A stretch of 35,319 nucleotides of DNA from Bacillus sp. B1-b2 (GTDB taxonomy: Bacteria; Bacillota; Bacilli; Bacillales; Cytobacillaceae), in assembly GCF_009183415.1 (NCBI RefSeq), contig NZ_WEHU01000039.1, forward strand, positions 1 through 35,319. The letters are read 5' to 3'. Within the stretch, counting starts at the first letter, position 1. Each line of letters starts with the position of its first letter. This document shows, in pieces, positions 9,127-16,106 of the stretch. The notes under the pieces are model-generated. The model was given only the letters and a program-made list of their open reading frames with translations. It did no database searches and was not told where the DNA came from. A program made the position numbers and the translations under genes.

Positions 9127-9165
9127 AAGCCTATTTTACATATTGAAACACTGTAAAATAGACTT
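9127..9165 (-). terminator. Terminator of mutY
   Basis: AAGCCTATTTTACA and TGTAAAATAGACTT pair with one mismatch around an 11-nt loop. On the minus strand the stem is followed by GTTTTTATT. Confidence 0.8.
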
Positions 9166-9215
9166 TTCATTTTTTTATTATAACGTCTAAACTAACATTA
9201 TTTATGAAAAAAGTA

Positions 9216-10319
9216 TTAATTCTCTTCCTTTACTATCATCTCAGGCATAAACTTAATCATTTTCTGATGGGAAACAGGGAAAGGAAATGGCTTTATTTCC
9301 TCGGAATTCACTCTCTTTATATCATCTGTTTCCTCTTGTAAATCTAGAAGCTTTCCACTGTACACATTAATATTCCAAACTAGATGAGAGAAGACATGCT
9401 CAATCCGAGTGATCATTTCTCCAACCTTCACTTTCGCCTGATAATTTTCAAGCAGTGCTTCCTCCAGTTGTTCTCTTTCACTTTTTATCGTTTGCACTAT
9501 CTCGATATTTGGAAACTCCCAGAGATTGGCGAGAAGACCTTTATCTGCTCTCTTATGGATTAAAGTTCTTCCATTATCATCTGTCAAAACTACTGCAGCA
9601 AGCTGAAGAGTCTTCTGCTTTTTCGTTTTCGTCTTTACCGGAAGCTCTGTAACGGTACCTTCATGAAAGGCATGACAATGCTCTCTAACTGGACAAAGCA
9701 AGCAAGAGGGAGATGTTGGCGTACAGATTAATGCTCCTAATTCCATTAGTGCTTGGTTAAAATAAGATGGATTTTCGTGGGATATTAAAACTCTGACTGC
9801 CTCTTCAAACGTTTTCCTTGTTTTTGGTTTCGCTATATCTTCCCAAATAGAGAGAATTCTTGAGAGCACTCTCATAACATTTCCGTCCACTGCTGGTTCA
9901 GGAACTCCATAGGCTATACTTAAAATGGCTCCAGCAGTATACGGTCCTACTCCGCGTAACTTAGATATCTCTTCTGGAGTATTTGGAACTTTCCCATGAT
10001 ACGTTTCATGAACTTCTTTTACGGCAGTATGTAGATTTCTAGCTCTAGAATAATAACCTAATCCTTCCCAAGCCTTAAGTACCTTTTCTTCTTCTGCCTC
10101 TGATAAAGCCTCTATTGTTGGGAATTGCTCAATAAATCGGTTAAAGTAAGGAATAACTGTATCTACCTTTGTTTGTTGAAGCATAATTTCTGAAACCCAA
10201 ACTTTATAAGGATCTTGGTCTTTCCTCCAAGGTAAGTCTCTTTGTTCCTCTATAAACCAATTTAGTAAATCCTTTTTAAATTGCTCTACATCTACATTGC
10301 TAGCTATATCTTGTACCAC
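9216..10319 (-). CDS. mutY: A/G-specific adenine DNA glycosylase MutY
   Basis: A 367-residue base-excision repair enzyme that removes adenine mispaired with 8-oxoguanine. The catalytic glutamate E44 sits in [10 protein letters not shown], the helix-hairpin-helix and Gly/Pro region in [10 protein letters not shown] (121-130), and the catalytic aspartate D145 in PAVDGN. Four cysteines spaced C-x6-C-x2-C-x5-C (199, 206, 209, 215) bind a [4Fe-4S] cluster. From about 230 onward lies the NUDIX-like domain that reads 8-oxoG. The start is a GTG at 10319 with GGAGGT just upstream. The position between yfhS and yfhP matches B. subtilis mutY (yfhQ). All key residues are present and the protein looks functional. 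Confidence 0.96.
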   Translation of the reverse strand: MVQDIASNVDVEQFKKDLLNWFIEEQRDLPWRKDQDPYKVWVSEIMLQQTKVDTVIPYFNRFIEQFPTIEALSEAEEEKVLKAWEGLGYYSRARNLHTAVKEVHETYHGKVPNTPEEISKLRGVGPYTAGAILSIAYGVPEPAVDGNVMRVLSRILSIWEDIAKPKTRKTFEEAVRVLISHENPSYFNQALMELGALICTPTSPSCLLCPVREHCHAFHEGTVTELPVKTKTKKQKTLQLAAVVLTDDNGRTLIHKRADKGLLANLWEFPNIEIVQTIKSEREQLEEALLENYQAKVKVGEMITRIEHVFSHLVWNINVYSGKLLDLQEETDDIKRVNSEEIKPFPFPVSHQKMIKFMPEMIVKEEN

Positions 10320-10652
10320 TCTAAACCTCCATGATGTTATTTATTAATGAATTCTGGGAATAGAATATTATATCTTACAGCTTTTCTATCTTTTTTAAGA
10401 ATAAATAAAGGAATTTGCTTCATTTTATATAAGAGAACTAATAATCGACATAAAATCTTCATAAAATATGCTTATGTCCAATTGAACACAGAGCAATATT
10501 ATTATTAAATAGACTTATTCGGTAAAAAACTACCCAAACATTATATCTCTCTATCTAATGTAGTGTAGCGGTAATAAGAGAAATTGAAAAGGAAAATTAA
10601 TATGTAAATATAGAACAAATTTCCTTTTAATTAATTGGGAGGTTCGATAACG
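10320..10652. other. Gene-free interval between mutY and yfhP
   Basis: About 330 bp between the divergent mutY and yfhP genes. It must hold both promoters, but I could not place either with confidence. No RNA, repeat or good small reading frame was recognised. Confidence 0.5.
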
Positions 10653-11633
10653 ATGGATACAGGGACACATATCGTAATGGGTGTCGCTATTGGCGGTCTC
10701 GCCACCTTAGACCCTGTTGTGGCTGGTAGTCATGCAACGGCTGTAAGTGTCATGATTACTACTTTAATCGGATCACAGGCACCAGATATTGATACCGTAT
10801 TAAAATTAAGAAATAATGCAGTTTATATACGCAATCACAGAGGAGTTACACACTCTATTCCCGCTGTACTTTTATGGCCTATATTAATTCTGGCTGTTAT
10901 TTATCCATTTTTCCCAGAAGCTAATTTGCTTCACTTATGGCTTTGGACTTTTTTCGCTGTGTTTCTTCATGTTTTTGTTGATATCTTTAATGCATATGGC
11001 ACACAAGCTTTACGACCTTTTTCAAATAAATGGCTAGCCTTAGGAATTATTAACACCTTTGATCCAATCATCTTTTCCATGCATATTGTAGCGATTATTT
11101 TCTGGATTTTCGGTACAGATCCAGGATATACCTTTTTAACGCTCTTTCTTGTCTTATTCGGGTATTACCTTCTTCGCTTCTTTACACAACGAAAAGTAAA
11201 AAGACAAGTGAGAGAAATGATACCTGATGCAACAGAGATTATTCTCTCGCCAACAATGCGATATAATCATTGGCGAATTGCTGTACAAACAGAGGATTCC
11301 TTTTACGTAGGTCGCTCCCATCAGCATGAAATTGAAATCTATGATAAATTCCATAGAATTCCAGTACCTACAACACCAGTACTATCAGCAGCACAAAAAG
11401 ACGATAATCTATCAGCATTTCTATCGTTTTCACCAGTATTCAGATGGGAAGTAACAGAACTAGAACATCAATACCAAGTACGCTTCATCGACCTACGCTA
11501 CCGAAGTAACGGACACTACCCATTCGTCGCAGTAGTCCACCTAGACCTAAACCTAAATATCACCTCCTCCTACACAGGCTGGATATTTAGCGAGGACAAA
11601 TTAAGAAAAAAATTAGATATATTAACAAACTAA
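10653..11633 (+). CDS. yfhP: YfhP-like membrane-bound metal-dependent hydrolase (YdjM/DUF457 family)
   Basis: A 326-residue membrane protein. The N-terminal half holds the family's putative metal-site motifs: GTHIVMG (His), SQAPDIDT (Asp), NHRGVTHS (His), and HVFVDIFNAYGT (His/Asp) between hydrophobic segments. Membrane helices lie roughly at 70-95, 95-115 and 130-185. The C-terminal third is a soluble beta-rich domain. The family is called metal-dependent hydrolase by motif; no substrate is established. Length matches B. subtilis YfhP (about 327). The ATG at 10653 is chosen because GGGAGG lies 9 nt upstream; an ATG six codons earlier overlaps that site. The last 200 bp use many C-ending codons, unlike the rest of the gene. 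Confidence 0.85.
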   Translation: MDTGTHIVMGVAIGGLATLDPVVAGSHATAVSVMITTLIGSQAPDIDTVLKLRNNAVYIRNHRGVTHSIPAVLLWPILILAVIYPFFPEANLLHLWLWTFFAVFLHVFVDIFNAYGTQALRPFSNKWLALGIINTFDPIIFSMHIVAIIFWIFGTDPGYTFLTLFLVLFGYYLLRFFTQRKVKRQVREMIPDATEIILSPTMRYNHWRIAVQTEDSFYVGRSHQHEIEIYDKFHRIPVPTTPVLSAAQKDDNLSAFLSFSPVFRWEVTELEHQYQVRFIDLRYRSNGHYPFVAVVHLDLNLNITSSYTGWIFSEDKLRKKLDILTN

Positions 11634-11641
11634 ATGAAAGT

Positions 11642-11672
11642 ACCACCCGTGATTGTACTACGGGTGGTTTTA
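11642..11672 (+). terminator. Terminator of yfhP
   Basis: ACCACCCGT and ACGGGTGGT form a perfect 9-bp GC-rich stem followed by TTTTAT, just after the yfhP stop codon. Confidence 0.85.
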
Positions 11673-11797
11673 TCTAGGGTTGGAGTACTGGGGGTACTAA
11701 CACACCCACGGATCAAAATTCTTTATTAACCCAACTCGTTCATTGACTATATGTACCTTTTCACATCTGAATTGCGAATTAGAATGTTAGTAAATAA

Positions 11798-12092
11798 CCG
11801 GAGATATCTGCTTATTTAGTTAAATACCATTAATAATAGCTCCAATAGACGGATATTTCCGCTTATCTTCCTAAATAACATGAAAATGGGAAGGTTTTTC
11901 CTTACTTGACCTGAGATATCCGCTTATTTAGTTAATTTTCACTAAAAATAGTTCCAATAGACGGATATTTCCGCTTATCTTCCTAAAACACATGATATTG
12001 TAAAGGTTTTTCCTTACTCAACCGGAAAATTCCGCTTAAGACAGCCTAATAATATCATTCCACCAGTACTTACAGGAAATTCTCCGCTTATC
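11798..12092. repeat. 112-bp tandem repeat built from family A palindromes
   Basis: CCGGAGATATCTGCTTAT (11798), CCTGAGATATCCGCTTAT (11910) and CCGGAAAATTCCGCTTAA (12022) are spaced exactly 112 bp apart. The inner motif AGACGGATATTTCCGCTTAT occurs at 11847 and 11959, also 112 bp apart, inside nearly matching surroundings (ATAGCTCCAATAGACGG, CTTATCTTCCTAAA, GGTTTTTCCTTACT). A further variant, AGGAAATTCTCCGCTTAT, lies near 12074. So there are two full units and a partial third. The gap between yfhP and yfhJ holds no gene over most of this length. Confidence 0.85.
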
Positions 12093-12200
12093 TTTGCTGA
12101 AAACTAGACATTTGAGCAGCAAATCAATATTCATTAGCACCATCAAGAAGTTTCCACATGCCAATCCTCTATCAACTTCAATTAGAACTCTTTTCTATAT

Positions 12201-12236
12201 TAAAAATAGAGGCACATCTACCAAAGATGTACCTCC
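12201..12236 (-). terminator. Probable terminator downstream of yfhJ
   Basis: GAGGCACATCT and AGATGTACCTC pair with one mismatch around a 5-nt loop. On the minus strand the stem is followed by TATTTTTA. It is about 90 bp after the yfhJ stop codon and overlaps the end of a small open frame. Confidence 0.6.
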
Positions 12237-12322
12237 ACAAAACAAGTCCAAAGGCATACCGTAGCTAAAGCTCCGATCCCCATGTAAAGCGACCCCAATA
12301 TTGGAATTAAGTATGCACTCAC
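12218..12322 (-). CDS. Possible 34-residue hydrophobic peptide after yfhJ
   Basis: A GTG frame starts 3 nt after the yfhJ stop codon and encodes a mostly hydrophobic peptide (VSAYLIPILGSLYMGIGAL, then ATVCLWTCFVEVHLW). It could be a single membrane helix translated by coupling to yfhJ. Against this, there is no separate ribosome site at normal distance, the stop lies inside the terminator stem, and I recognise no family. Kept as a weak candidate. Confidence 0.25.
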   Translation of the reverse strand: MSAYLIPILGSLYMGIGALATVCLWTCFVEVHLW

Positions 12323-12325
12323 CCA

Positions 12326-12595
12326 TCAATGCAACTTCTTCCTATCATCCATCACAAAATCCTTATACTTAGGATTCTCCGCCACAAACTCATGCAGCTT
12401 CTCCCCATAATTTTCAATCCATTGACTAACTACTTTTTCTGCAACTTCCTCTCCTTGATATTTCCTACCAGCTTTAGCATATGTACTTTCAAAATCTTCC
12501 CATAACAATTCCACCCAAGTTTGAGCCTGCCCTACAGAAATAAACGAATTCAACTCCAATAATCTGTCTACCAATTTCTTTTGTGCCTCATGCAT
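12326..12595 (-). CDS. yfhJ: YfhJ-like WVELL protein
   Basis: An 89-residue soluble, helical, charged protein. It carries the sequence TWVELLWEDFESTYAKAGR, whose WVELL core gives the family its name. Function is unknown. GAGGGAG lies 7 nt before the ATG. The gene is divergent from sspK with about 125 bp between them, matching the order in B. subtilis. Confidence 0.85.
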   Translation of the reverse strand: MHEAQKKLVDRLLELNSFISVGQAQTWVELLWEDFESTYAKAGRKYQGEEVAEKVVSQWIENYGEKLHEFVAENPKYKDFVMDDRKKLH

Positions 12596-12660
12596 CGTAT
12601 AACTCCCTCTTTCTATCTGATTTACTTATAAATTTTCATCAATAACAAATACTATCTTTA

Positions 12661-12686
12661 GTAATAAACATCTCTTCGTTTATTAC
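12661..12686. promoter_or_regulatory. Perfect inverted repeat upstream of sspK
   Basis: GTAATAAAC (12661-12669) and GTTTATTAC (12678-12686) are perfect reverse complements around an 8-nt spacer. The site lies about 35 bp before the sspK start and in the region that should hold both the sspK and yfhJ promoters. It could be an operator or a leader hairpin. Confidence 0.35.
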
Positions 12687-12719
12687 ATTTACTTAGTGAA
12701 TAAATGGAGGTTCAATATA

Positions 12720-12866
12720 ATGGCAAATGTAGATAATTTAAATGGAAGCAAGTTAGAAGGGGAACCAAGAGCAAAATCAGAATATGCTTCTAAGAGAGCA
12801 GACGGTACCATTAACACACACCCTCAAGAAAGAATGCATGCTTCTTCTCATCGTAAGAAGAAATAA
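12720..12866 (+). CDS. sspK: Small acid-soluble spore protein K
   Basis: A 48-residue basic, hydrophilic protein. The block [20 protein letters not shown] followed by HPQERM is characteristic of SspK, a minor spore-specific SASP made in the forespore. GGAGG lies 10 nt before the ATG. The gene is too short for a 60-residue cutoff but is clear by its sequence and by its position between yfhJ and yfhH, as in B. subtilis. It converges on yfhH and shares a terminator with it. Confidence 0.93.
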   Translation: MANVDNLNGSKLEGEPRAKSEYASKRADGTINTHPQERMHASSHRKKK

Positions 12867-12876
12867 AATATATACA

Positions 12877-12915
12877 GAGAAAGTATCGAGCCCTTTCGGC
12901 TAGATACTTTCCCTC
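12877..12915. terminator. Terminator between sspK and yfhH
   Basis: GAGAAAGTATCGAGCC and GGCTAGATACTTTCCCTC form a long stem with few mismatches around a CTTTC loop. It overlaps the last codons of yfhH and should stop transcription from at least sspK. Confidence 0.75.
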
Positions 12916-13232
12916 TTACTTTTTTTAAGTAGAGATATGGGTATTCCTTCTTCTTTACTATTATCCACATTCCGTCTACCCCAAGCAAAAACACCATTCA
13001 TATACTCTATTTGAAAAAGAACACCTGGATCGCCTTCTAGTTCATACCGTTCATTTACCACAAAGTCTGCTGGATTTAACAAATACGATTTTGCAAGAAC
13101 TGCTTTTCTTTCTAATACAGCATACTCATTCACCATTCCGAGCTGCTCTGCCTTTTTTGCTTGGTCATTTAACGAAGCTATTTCCATACGTAATTCATGC
13201 TCTGTCATCATGCTATACCTTTTTGTAAGCAT
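12900..13232 (-). CDS. yfhH: YfhH-like protein (DUF1811)
   Basis: A 110-residue soluble protein with a helical N-terminal half (MTEHELRMEIASLNDQAKKA) and a beta-rich C-terminal half (DPGVLFQIEYMNGVFAWGRR). Function is unknown. The ATG at 13232 is preferred because AAGGAAGG lies about 6 nt upstream and the length fits the family (about 104-110); the frame extends twelve codons further. It lies 82 bp after recX on the same strand and is probably co-transcribed with it. Confidence 0.83.
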   Translation of the reverse strand: MLTKRYSMMTEHELRMEIASLNDQAKKAEQLGMVNEYAVLERKAVLAKSYLLNPADFVVNERYELEGDPGVLFQIEYMNGVFAWGRRNVDNSKEEGIPISLLKKSKRESI

Positions 13233-13314
13233 CCGATCCTTCCTTCCACTGTTTATTATTTTATTCAAATCTTAGTATTTGAGCAAAAAATAAGATTCAG
13301 AAATGATTATTTGT

Positions 13315-14130
13315 TTATTCTTCTATATCATTTAAATACTGTTCAATTAATTCCATGGAAAATCCTTTACGATAAAGAAATTGCTTCATTTTCTGAGTAA
13401 ATTCATATCCCTCATACTTTGCGTACTTTCTTTTTGCTTTGTCACCATGTACTCTTAAAGCTTCTAACTCATTATTATCCATATCTAGCACTTCAGGCGC
13501 ATTTTTCACTTCTCGGATAATGGCTGAAGGGTAGCCTTTTCTAGCAAGTGTTTGCTCCAGCTTTTGCATAAGAATGCGTGAAGACTCTTTTTTATTACCA
13601 TCTAAAAACTTTAGGGCAATCTTTTTAGCTGATTGTATCTGATCCTCATAAGAAAGCTCCTCCATTGCTACTTGAATTAAATTAGCTGAAATACCTTTTT
13701 CCTTTAATTCACGCTTAATTACTTTTGGACCTTTTGTAGTTGTATTTCGCTGTGTCCGCACATAAGAAAATGCATAATCTTCATCATCTAAAAAATTCAT
13801 TTCCTTGAGCTTTGCCATCACTTCAGCCACTAAAGCAGGTTTCTCCATCTTAGATGATAAAAAGGTCTCTACTTCTGCTTCTGTTCTTTTTACACTCGCC
13901 AGATATTTAACTGCACGATGGTAACCTTTTCTAATTTCATCATTATACTGAATTTCATTTATTAATAAAGTATCTAATTCCATCCCTTTTCGAAGCTCAT
14001 ACTTAATAAGAATGGCTTCATCCACACTAAATAAATACTCTTCTTTTCCATACTTAATAGTAAAAATATTATAACGATCCTTTAGTTCCTTTTGCCTTGT
14101 TATTTTACTTATTTCCACACTAATCACCAC
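13315..14130 (-). CDS. recX: RecX regulatory protein
   Basis: A 271-residue helical protein of the RecX family, which binds RecA filaments and tunes recombination and the SOS response. The three-helix repeats can be followed: RAVKYLASVKRTEAEVETFL near 73, NFLDDEDYAFSYVRTQRN then KGPKVIKRELKEKGI near 111-145, and a third repeat ending MKQFLYRKGFSMELIEQYL. Length matches the long form seen in bacilli (about 264). The start is ambiguous: GTG at 14130 or another GTG four codons later, neither with a strong ribosome site. yfhH follows on the same strand; yfhF is divergent. Confidence 0.92.
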   Translation of the reverse strand: MVISVEISKITRQKELKDRYNIFTIKYGKEEYLFSVDEAILIKYELRKGMELDTLLINEIQYNDEIRKGYHRAVKYLASVKRTEAEVETFLSSKMEKPALVAEVMAKLKEMNFLDDEDYAFSYVRTQRNTTTKGPKVIKRELKEKGISANLIQVAMEELSYEDQIQSAKKIALKFLDGNKKESSRILMQKLEQTLARKGYPSAIIREVKNAPEVLDMDNNELEALRVHGDKAKRKYAKYEGYEFTQKMKQFLYRKGFSMELIEQYLNDIEE

Positions 14131-14287
14131 TCATCATTATTCCATTTTAGTTGCAACCTTTATCGTTAATTAGAATGTACCATATAGGGTTTCTACATTT
14201 CCATTCCTACCTATCTGCTTAAAGTTTGTTTTAAAGGAAAAATGGTTTAAAATGAAAAATAACTTTTAGCATAAGGAGGAGTTCGAT

Positions 14288-15190
14288 ATGAATTTCCTAA
14301 TTGCAGGCGGAACAGGATTGGTTGGACAAGCACTAATAAATAAGTTAGTAACAGAAAAACATACTATTTATTGTTTAACACGTAATCTCACGGGAAAACA
14401 AAACTCATCTAATATTCAATATATACAGTGGTTACATAATAAATTGCCTACATATGATTTACCACCAATTGACATTGTCATTAACTTAGCAGGTCTATCC
14501 CTTAATAGTGGTAGATGGACCAAAAAAAGAAAGCAAAAGATTGTAGGTAGCCGATTACAAGCAACAACCGAATTATTATCTATTATAGAACATCTCCCAG
14601 TTAAACCTTCTCTATTACTTAATGCCAGTGCTGTCGGTGTATATGGTACTTCTGAATCAACTACCTTTCATGAAGATAGCGAATTAGCTGATGACTTCTT
14701 GGCAAATACCGTGAAAAAATGGGAATCATGTGCAGATAAAGCAACCAACCATTCCATTCGCACCGTTTTTTGTCGTTTCGGCTTAATTTTATCTAAGGAA
14801 GGAGGTGCACTACCAAAGCTAGTTCTTCCTTTCCGTTTTTACATTGGTGGAAGATTAGGTAGTGGCAAACAATGGGTGTCATGGATTCATATCGAGGATG
14901 TAGTAAATGCCTTTCTCTTCCTTATTGAACGTACAGATATAGCTGGCCCAGTTAATTTCACTTCTCCCAATCCAGTTAAAATGAAGGAATTCGGAAAAAC
15001 CATTAGCTCCCTTTTTCATCGTCCTTTTTGGTTTCCAGTACCTGAACCACTTTTGCATAAAGCTCTCGGGGAAATGAGTATTCTAATCACAAAAGGTCAA
15101 AAAGTCACACCTAAGGTTCTTTTAGAACATGGATATGAGTTTAAGTATCCTAATCTTGATCAGGCACTGAGCAACTTTTATGTATCATAG
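14288..15190 (+). CDS. yfhF: TIGR01777-type NAD(P)-binding epimerase (YfhF, SDR39U1-like)
   Basis: A 300-residue extended short-chain dehydrogenase. The N-terminal GGTGLVG (8-14) binds the dinucleotide. The block NASAVGVYGTS, with a conserved Tyr, fits the active-site region, and WVSWIHIEDVVNAFLFLIER is typical of the family. Substrate and reaction are not known for this clade. AAGGAGGAG lies about 6 nt before the ATG. It is divergent from recX and is followed 54 bp later by the small yfhE gene on the same strand, probably as one operon ending at the terminator at 15381. Confidence 0.9.
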   Translation: MNFLIAGGTGLVGQALINKLVTEKHTIYCLTRNLTGKQNSSNIQYIQWLHNKLPTYDLPPIDIVINLAGLSLNSGRWTKKRKQKIVGSRLQATTELLSIIEHLPVKPSLLLNASAVGVYGTSESTTFHEDSELADDFLANTVKKWESCADKATNHSIRTVFCRFGLILSKEGGALPKLVLPFRFYIGGRLGSGKQWVSWIHIEDVVNAFLFLIERTDIAGPVNFTSPNPVKMKEFGKTISSLFHRPFWFPVPEPLLHKALGEMSILITKGQKVTPKVLLEHGYEFKYPNLDQALSNFYVS

Positions 15191-15244
15191 TTTAATTTTA
15201 GGAAACAATAAGCAGCGACGACAATCAGAAAGGGTGTATTATTA

Positions 15245-15370
15245 ATGGTTGCAAAAAATAAACATAAAATGAAATCCAACTTGTCTAGTATGCAAGCAGT
15301 GACCTATCAACATGAATTTAAAATGGCTGATCGAGCTGCTAATAGAAAAGATACGAAAGAAAGACAGTAG
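15245..15370 (+). CDS. yfhE: YfhE-family small protein
   Basis: A 41-residue basic, hydrophilic protein containing MQAVTYQHEFKMADRAANRK, which resembles the YfhE family (a short protein of bacilli with an EFKxADRA core). AAAGGGTG precedes the ATG by about 7 nt. Function is unknown; the composition would suit a spore or stress peptide, but this is inference. It follows yfhF closely. Confidence 0.75.
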   Translation: MVAKNKHKMKSNLSSMQAVTYQHEFKMADRAANRKDTKERQ

Positions 15371-15380
15371 TTATTTTAGG

Positions 15381-15409
15381 AGGTATCTCACTTCGAGATA
15401 CCTTCTTTT
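15381..15409 (+). terminator. Terminator of the yfhF-yfhE unit
   Basis: AGGTATCTC and GAGATACCT form a perfect 9-bp stem with a 5-nt loop, followed by TCTTTTC. Confidence 0.85.
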
Positions 15410-15440
15410 CATAGCACAAAAAAGAAAACCCTTCCAAAAT

Positions 15441-15553
15441 TGTGGATAAAACAGACTATTACCTGTTGATAATGTGGATAAACCTGTGGAATACTAATAA
15501 TCCAACAATAATTATGTGGATATAATCGTTAATAAGTGACCGTTTTTTCCACA
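15441..15553. promoter_or_regulatory. Cluster of DnaA-box-like sites
   Basis: Within 113 bp lie TGTGGATAA (15441), TGTTGATAA (15464), TGTGGATAA (15473), TGTGGATAT (15515) and, in the opposite orientation, TTTTCCACA (15545). A weaker TGTGGAATA lies at 15485. Two are perfect matches to the DnaA box (TTATCCACA on the other strand) and three have one mismatch. The second and third abut. The clear direction bias and the gene-free A/T-rich setting make chance unlikely. It may be a DnaA-box cluster that titrates DnaA or regulates nearby genes; no dnaA, dnaN or other origin gene is present. Confidence 0.7.
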
Positions 15554-15573
15554 ACCAATATTTTAAGATAAAT

Positions 15574-15600
15574 AAAAAAAACAGAATTTCTTCTGTTTTA
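15574..15600 (-). terminator. Terminator of the 58-residue gene
   Basis: AAAACAGAA and TTCTGTTTT are perfectly complementary around a 4-nt loop and are followed by a T-rich tract on the minus strand. The stem overlaps the stop codon. Confidence 0.8.
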
Positions 15601-15774
15601 ATCTTCCTTCGATGCAGCTCCTTCTTCTAATACACGAGCTTTATTTTGAAAATATATGTACTTTTGGAAATAATGGTTTCTCTCTAAGCTTCCTTTTGCT
15701 CTATTGGATTTCTTTGAATACTTATTAGCCTGACGTAAGTAATGATTGATTTTTAAATTAAGCATGAACCCCAT
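15598..15774 (-). CDS. Small basic protein of unknown function (58 residues)
   Basis: The protein starts MGFMLNLKINHYLRQANKYS and continues with KGSLERNHYFQKYIYFQNKA and an acidic end (LEEGAASKED). It is rich in Lys, Arg, Asn and Tyr, with no signal peptide or membrane segment. I do not recognise the family. Evidence that it is a real gene: AGGAGG lies 9 nt before the ATG, a near-consensus promoter lies upstream, and a terminator overlaps the stop codon. A 16-bp palindrome sits between promoter and start. It lies beside the DnaA-box cluster and downstream of the ATP-grasp gene, with a terminator between, so it is a separate unit. Confidence 0.75.
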   Translation of the reverse strand: MGFMLNLKINHYLRQANKYSKKSNRAKGSLERNHYFQKYIYFQNKARVLEEGAASKED

Positions 15775-15800
15775 TTTCCTTTGCCTCCTGAGCTACAAAT

Positions 15801-15816
15801 GTTCTTAATAAAGAAC
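15801..15816. promoter_or_regulatory. Palindrome between promoter and start of the 58-residue gene
   Basis: GTTCTTAATAAAGAAC is a 6-4-6 inverted repeat lying about 14 nt beyond the -10 box and 27 nt before the ATG. The same sequence, with one base changed, recurs at 15950. It could be a repressor site at the start of the transcript. Confidence 0.5.
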
Positions 15817-15829
15817 TTTTATATGAAAA

Positions 15830-15858
15830 TATATAACGACAGGCTGTTATCTATACAA
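15830..15858 (-). promoter_or_regulatory. Sigma-A-like promoter of the 58-residue gene
   Basis: On the minus strand TTGTAT (15858-15853) is followed after 17 bp by TATATA (15835-15830). Each box matches consensus at four or five of six positions and the spacing is ideal. Confidence 0.6.
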
Positions 15859-15949
15859 TTGTTGTTTATTTTCTAAGATGTATATCCACATAACATTGGA
15901 AAACCAACAAAGAATAAGATCACTACCAATTATGTTTTTCACCCAACTA

Positions 15950-15965
15950 ATTCTTAATAAAGAAC
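15950..15965. promoter_or_regulatory. Second copy of the GTTCTT palindrome
   Basis: ATTCTTAATAAAGAAC differs from the site at 15801 by one base. Separated half sites GTTCTT (16011) and AAGAAC (16043) follow, so the motif is repeated through the gap between the 58-residue gene and the ATP-grasp gene. Confidence 0.45.
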
Positions 15966-16050
15966 ACCTTGCTATACTTTTCTCTAATTACTTTAAATAT
16001 AAAAGAAATTGTTCTTAATGTCAATATAATTCGTTTTTTATAAAGAACAA

Positions 16051-16099
16051 AAAGAAATGGTTAGTAATGCTGTTATTCATGCATCACTAACCATTTCTT
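16051..16099 (-). terminator. Terminator of the ATP-grasp gene
   Basis: AGAAATGGTTAGT and ACTAACCATTTCT form a perfect 13-bp stem around a 20-nt loop. On the minus strand it is followed by TTTTTG. It lies just after the stop codon. Confidence 0.82.
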
Positions 16100-16106
16100 C
16101 CTATAG

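Noticed and set aside
15441-15600. Chromosomal replication origin
   Set aside because: DnaA boxes are clustered, but dnaA, dnaN, rpmH and other usual oriC neighbours are absent and the gene order is that of the yfh-yga region.
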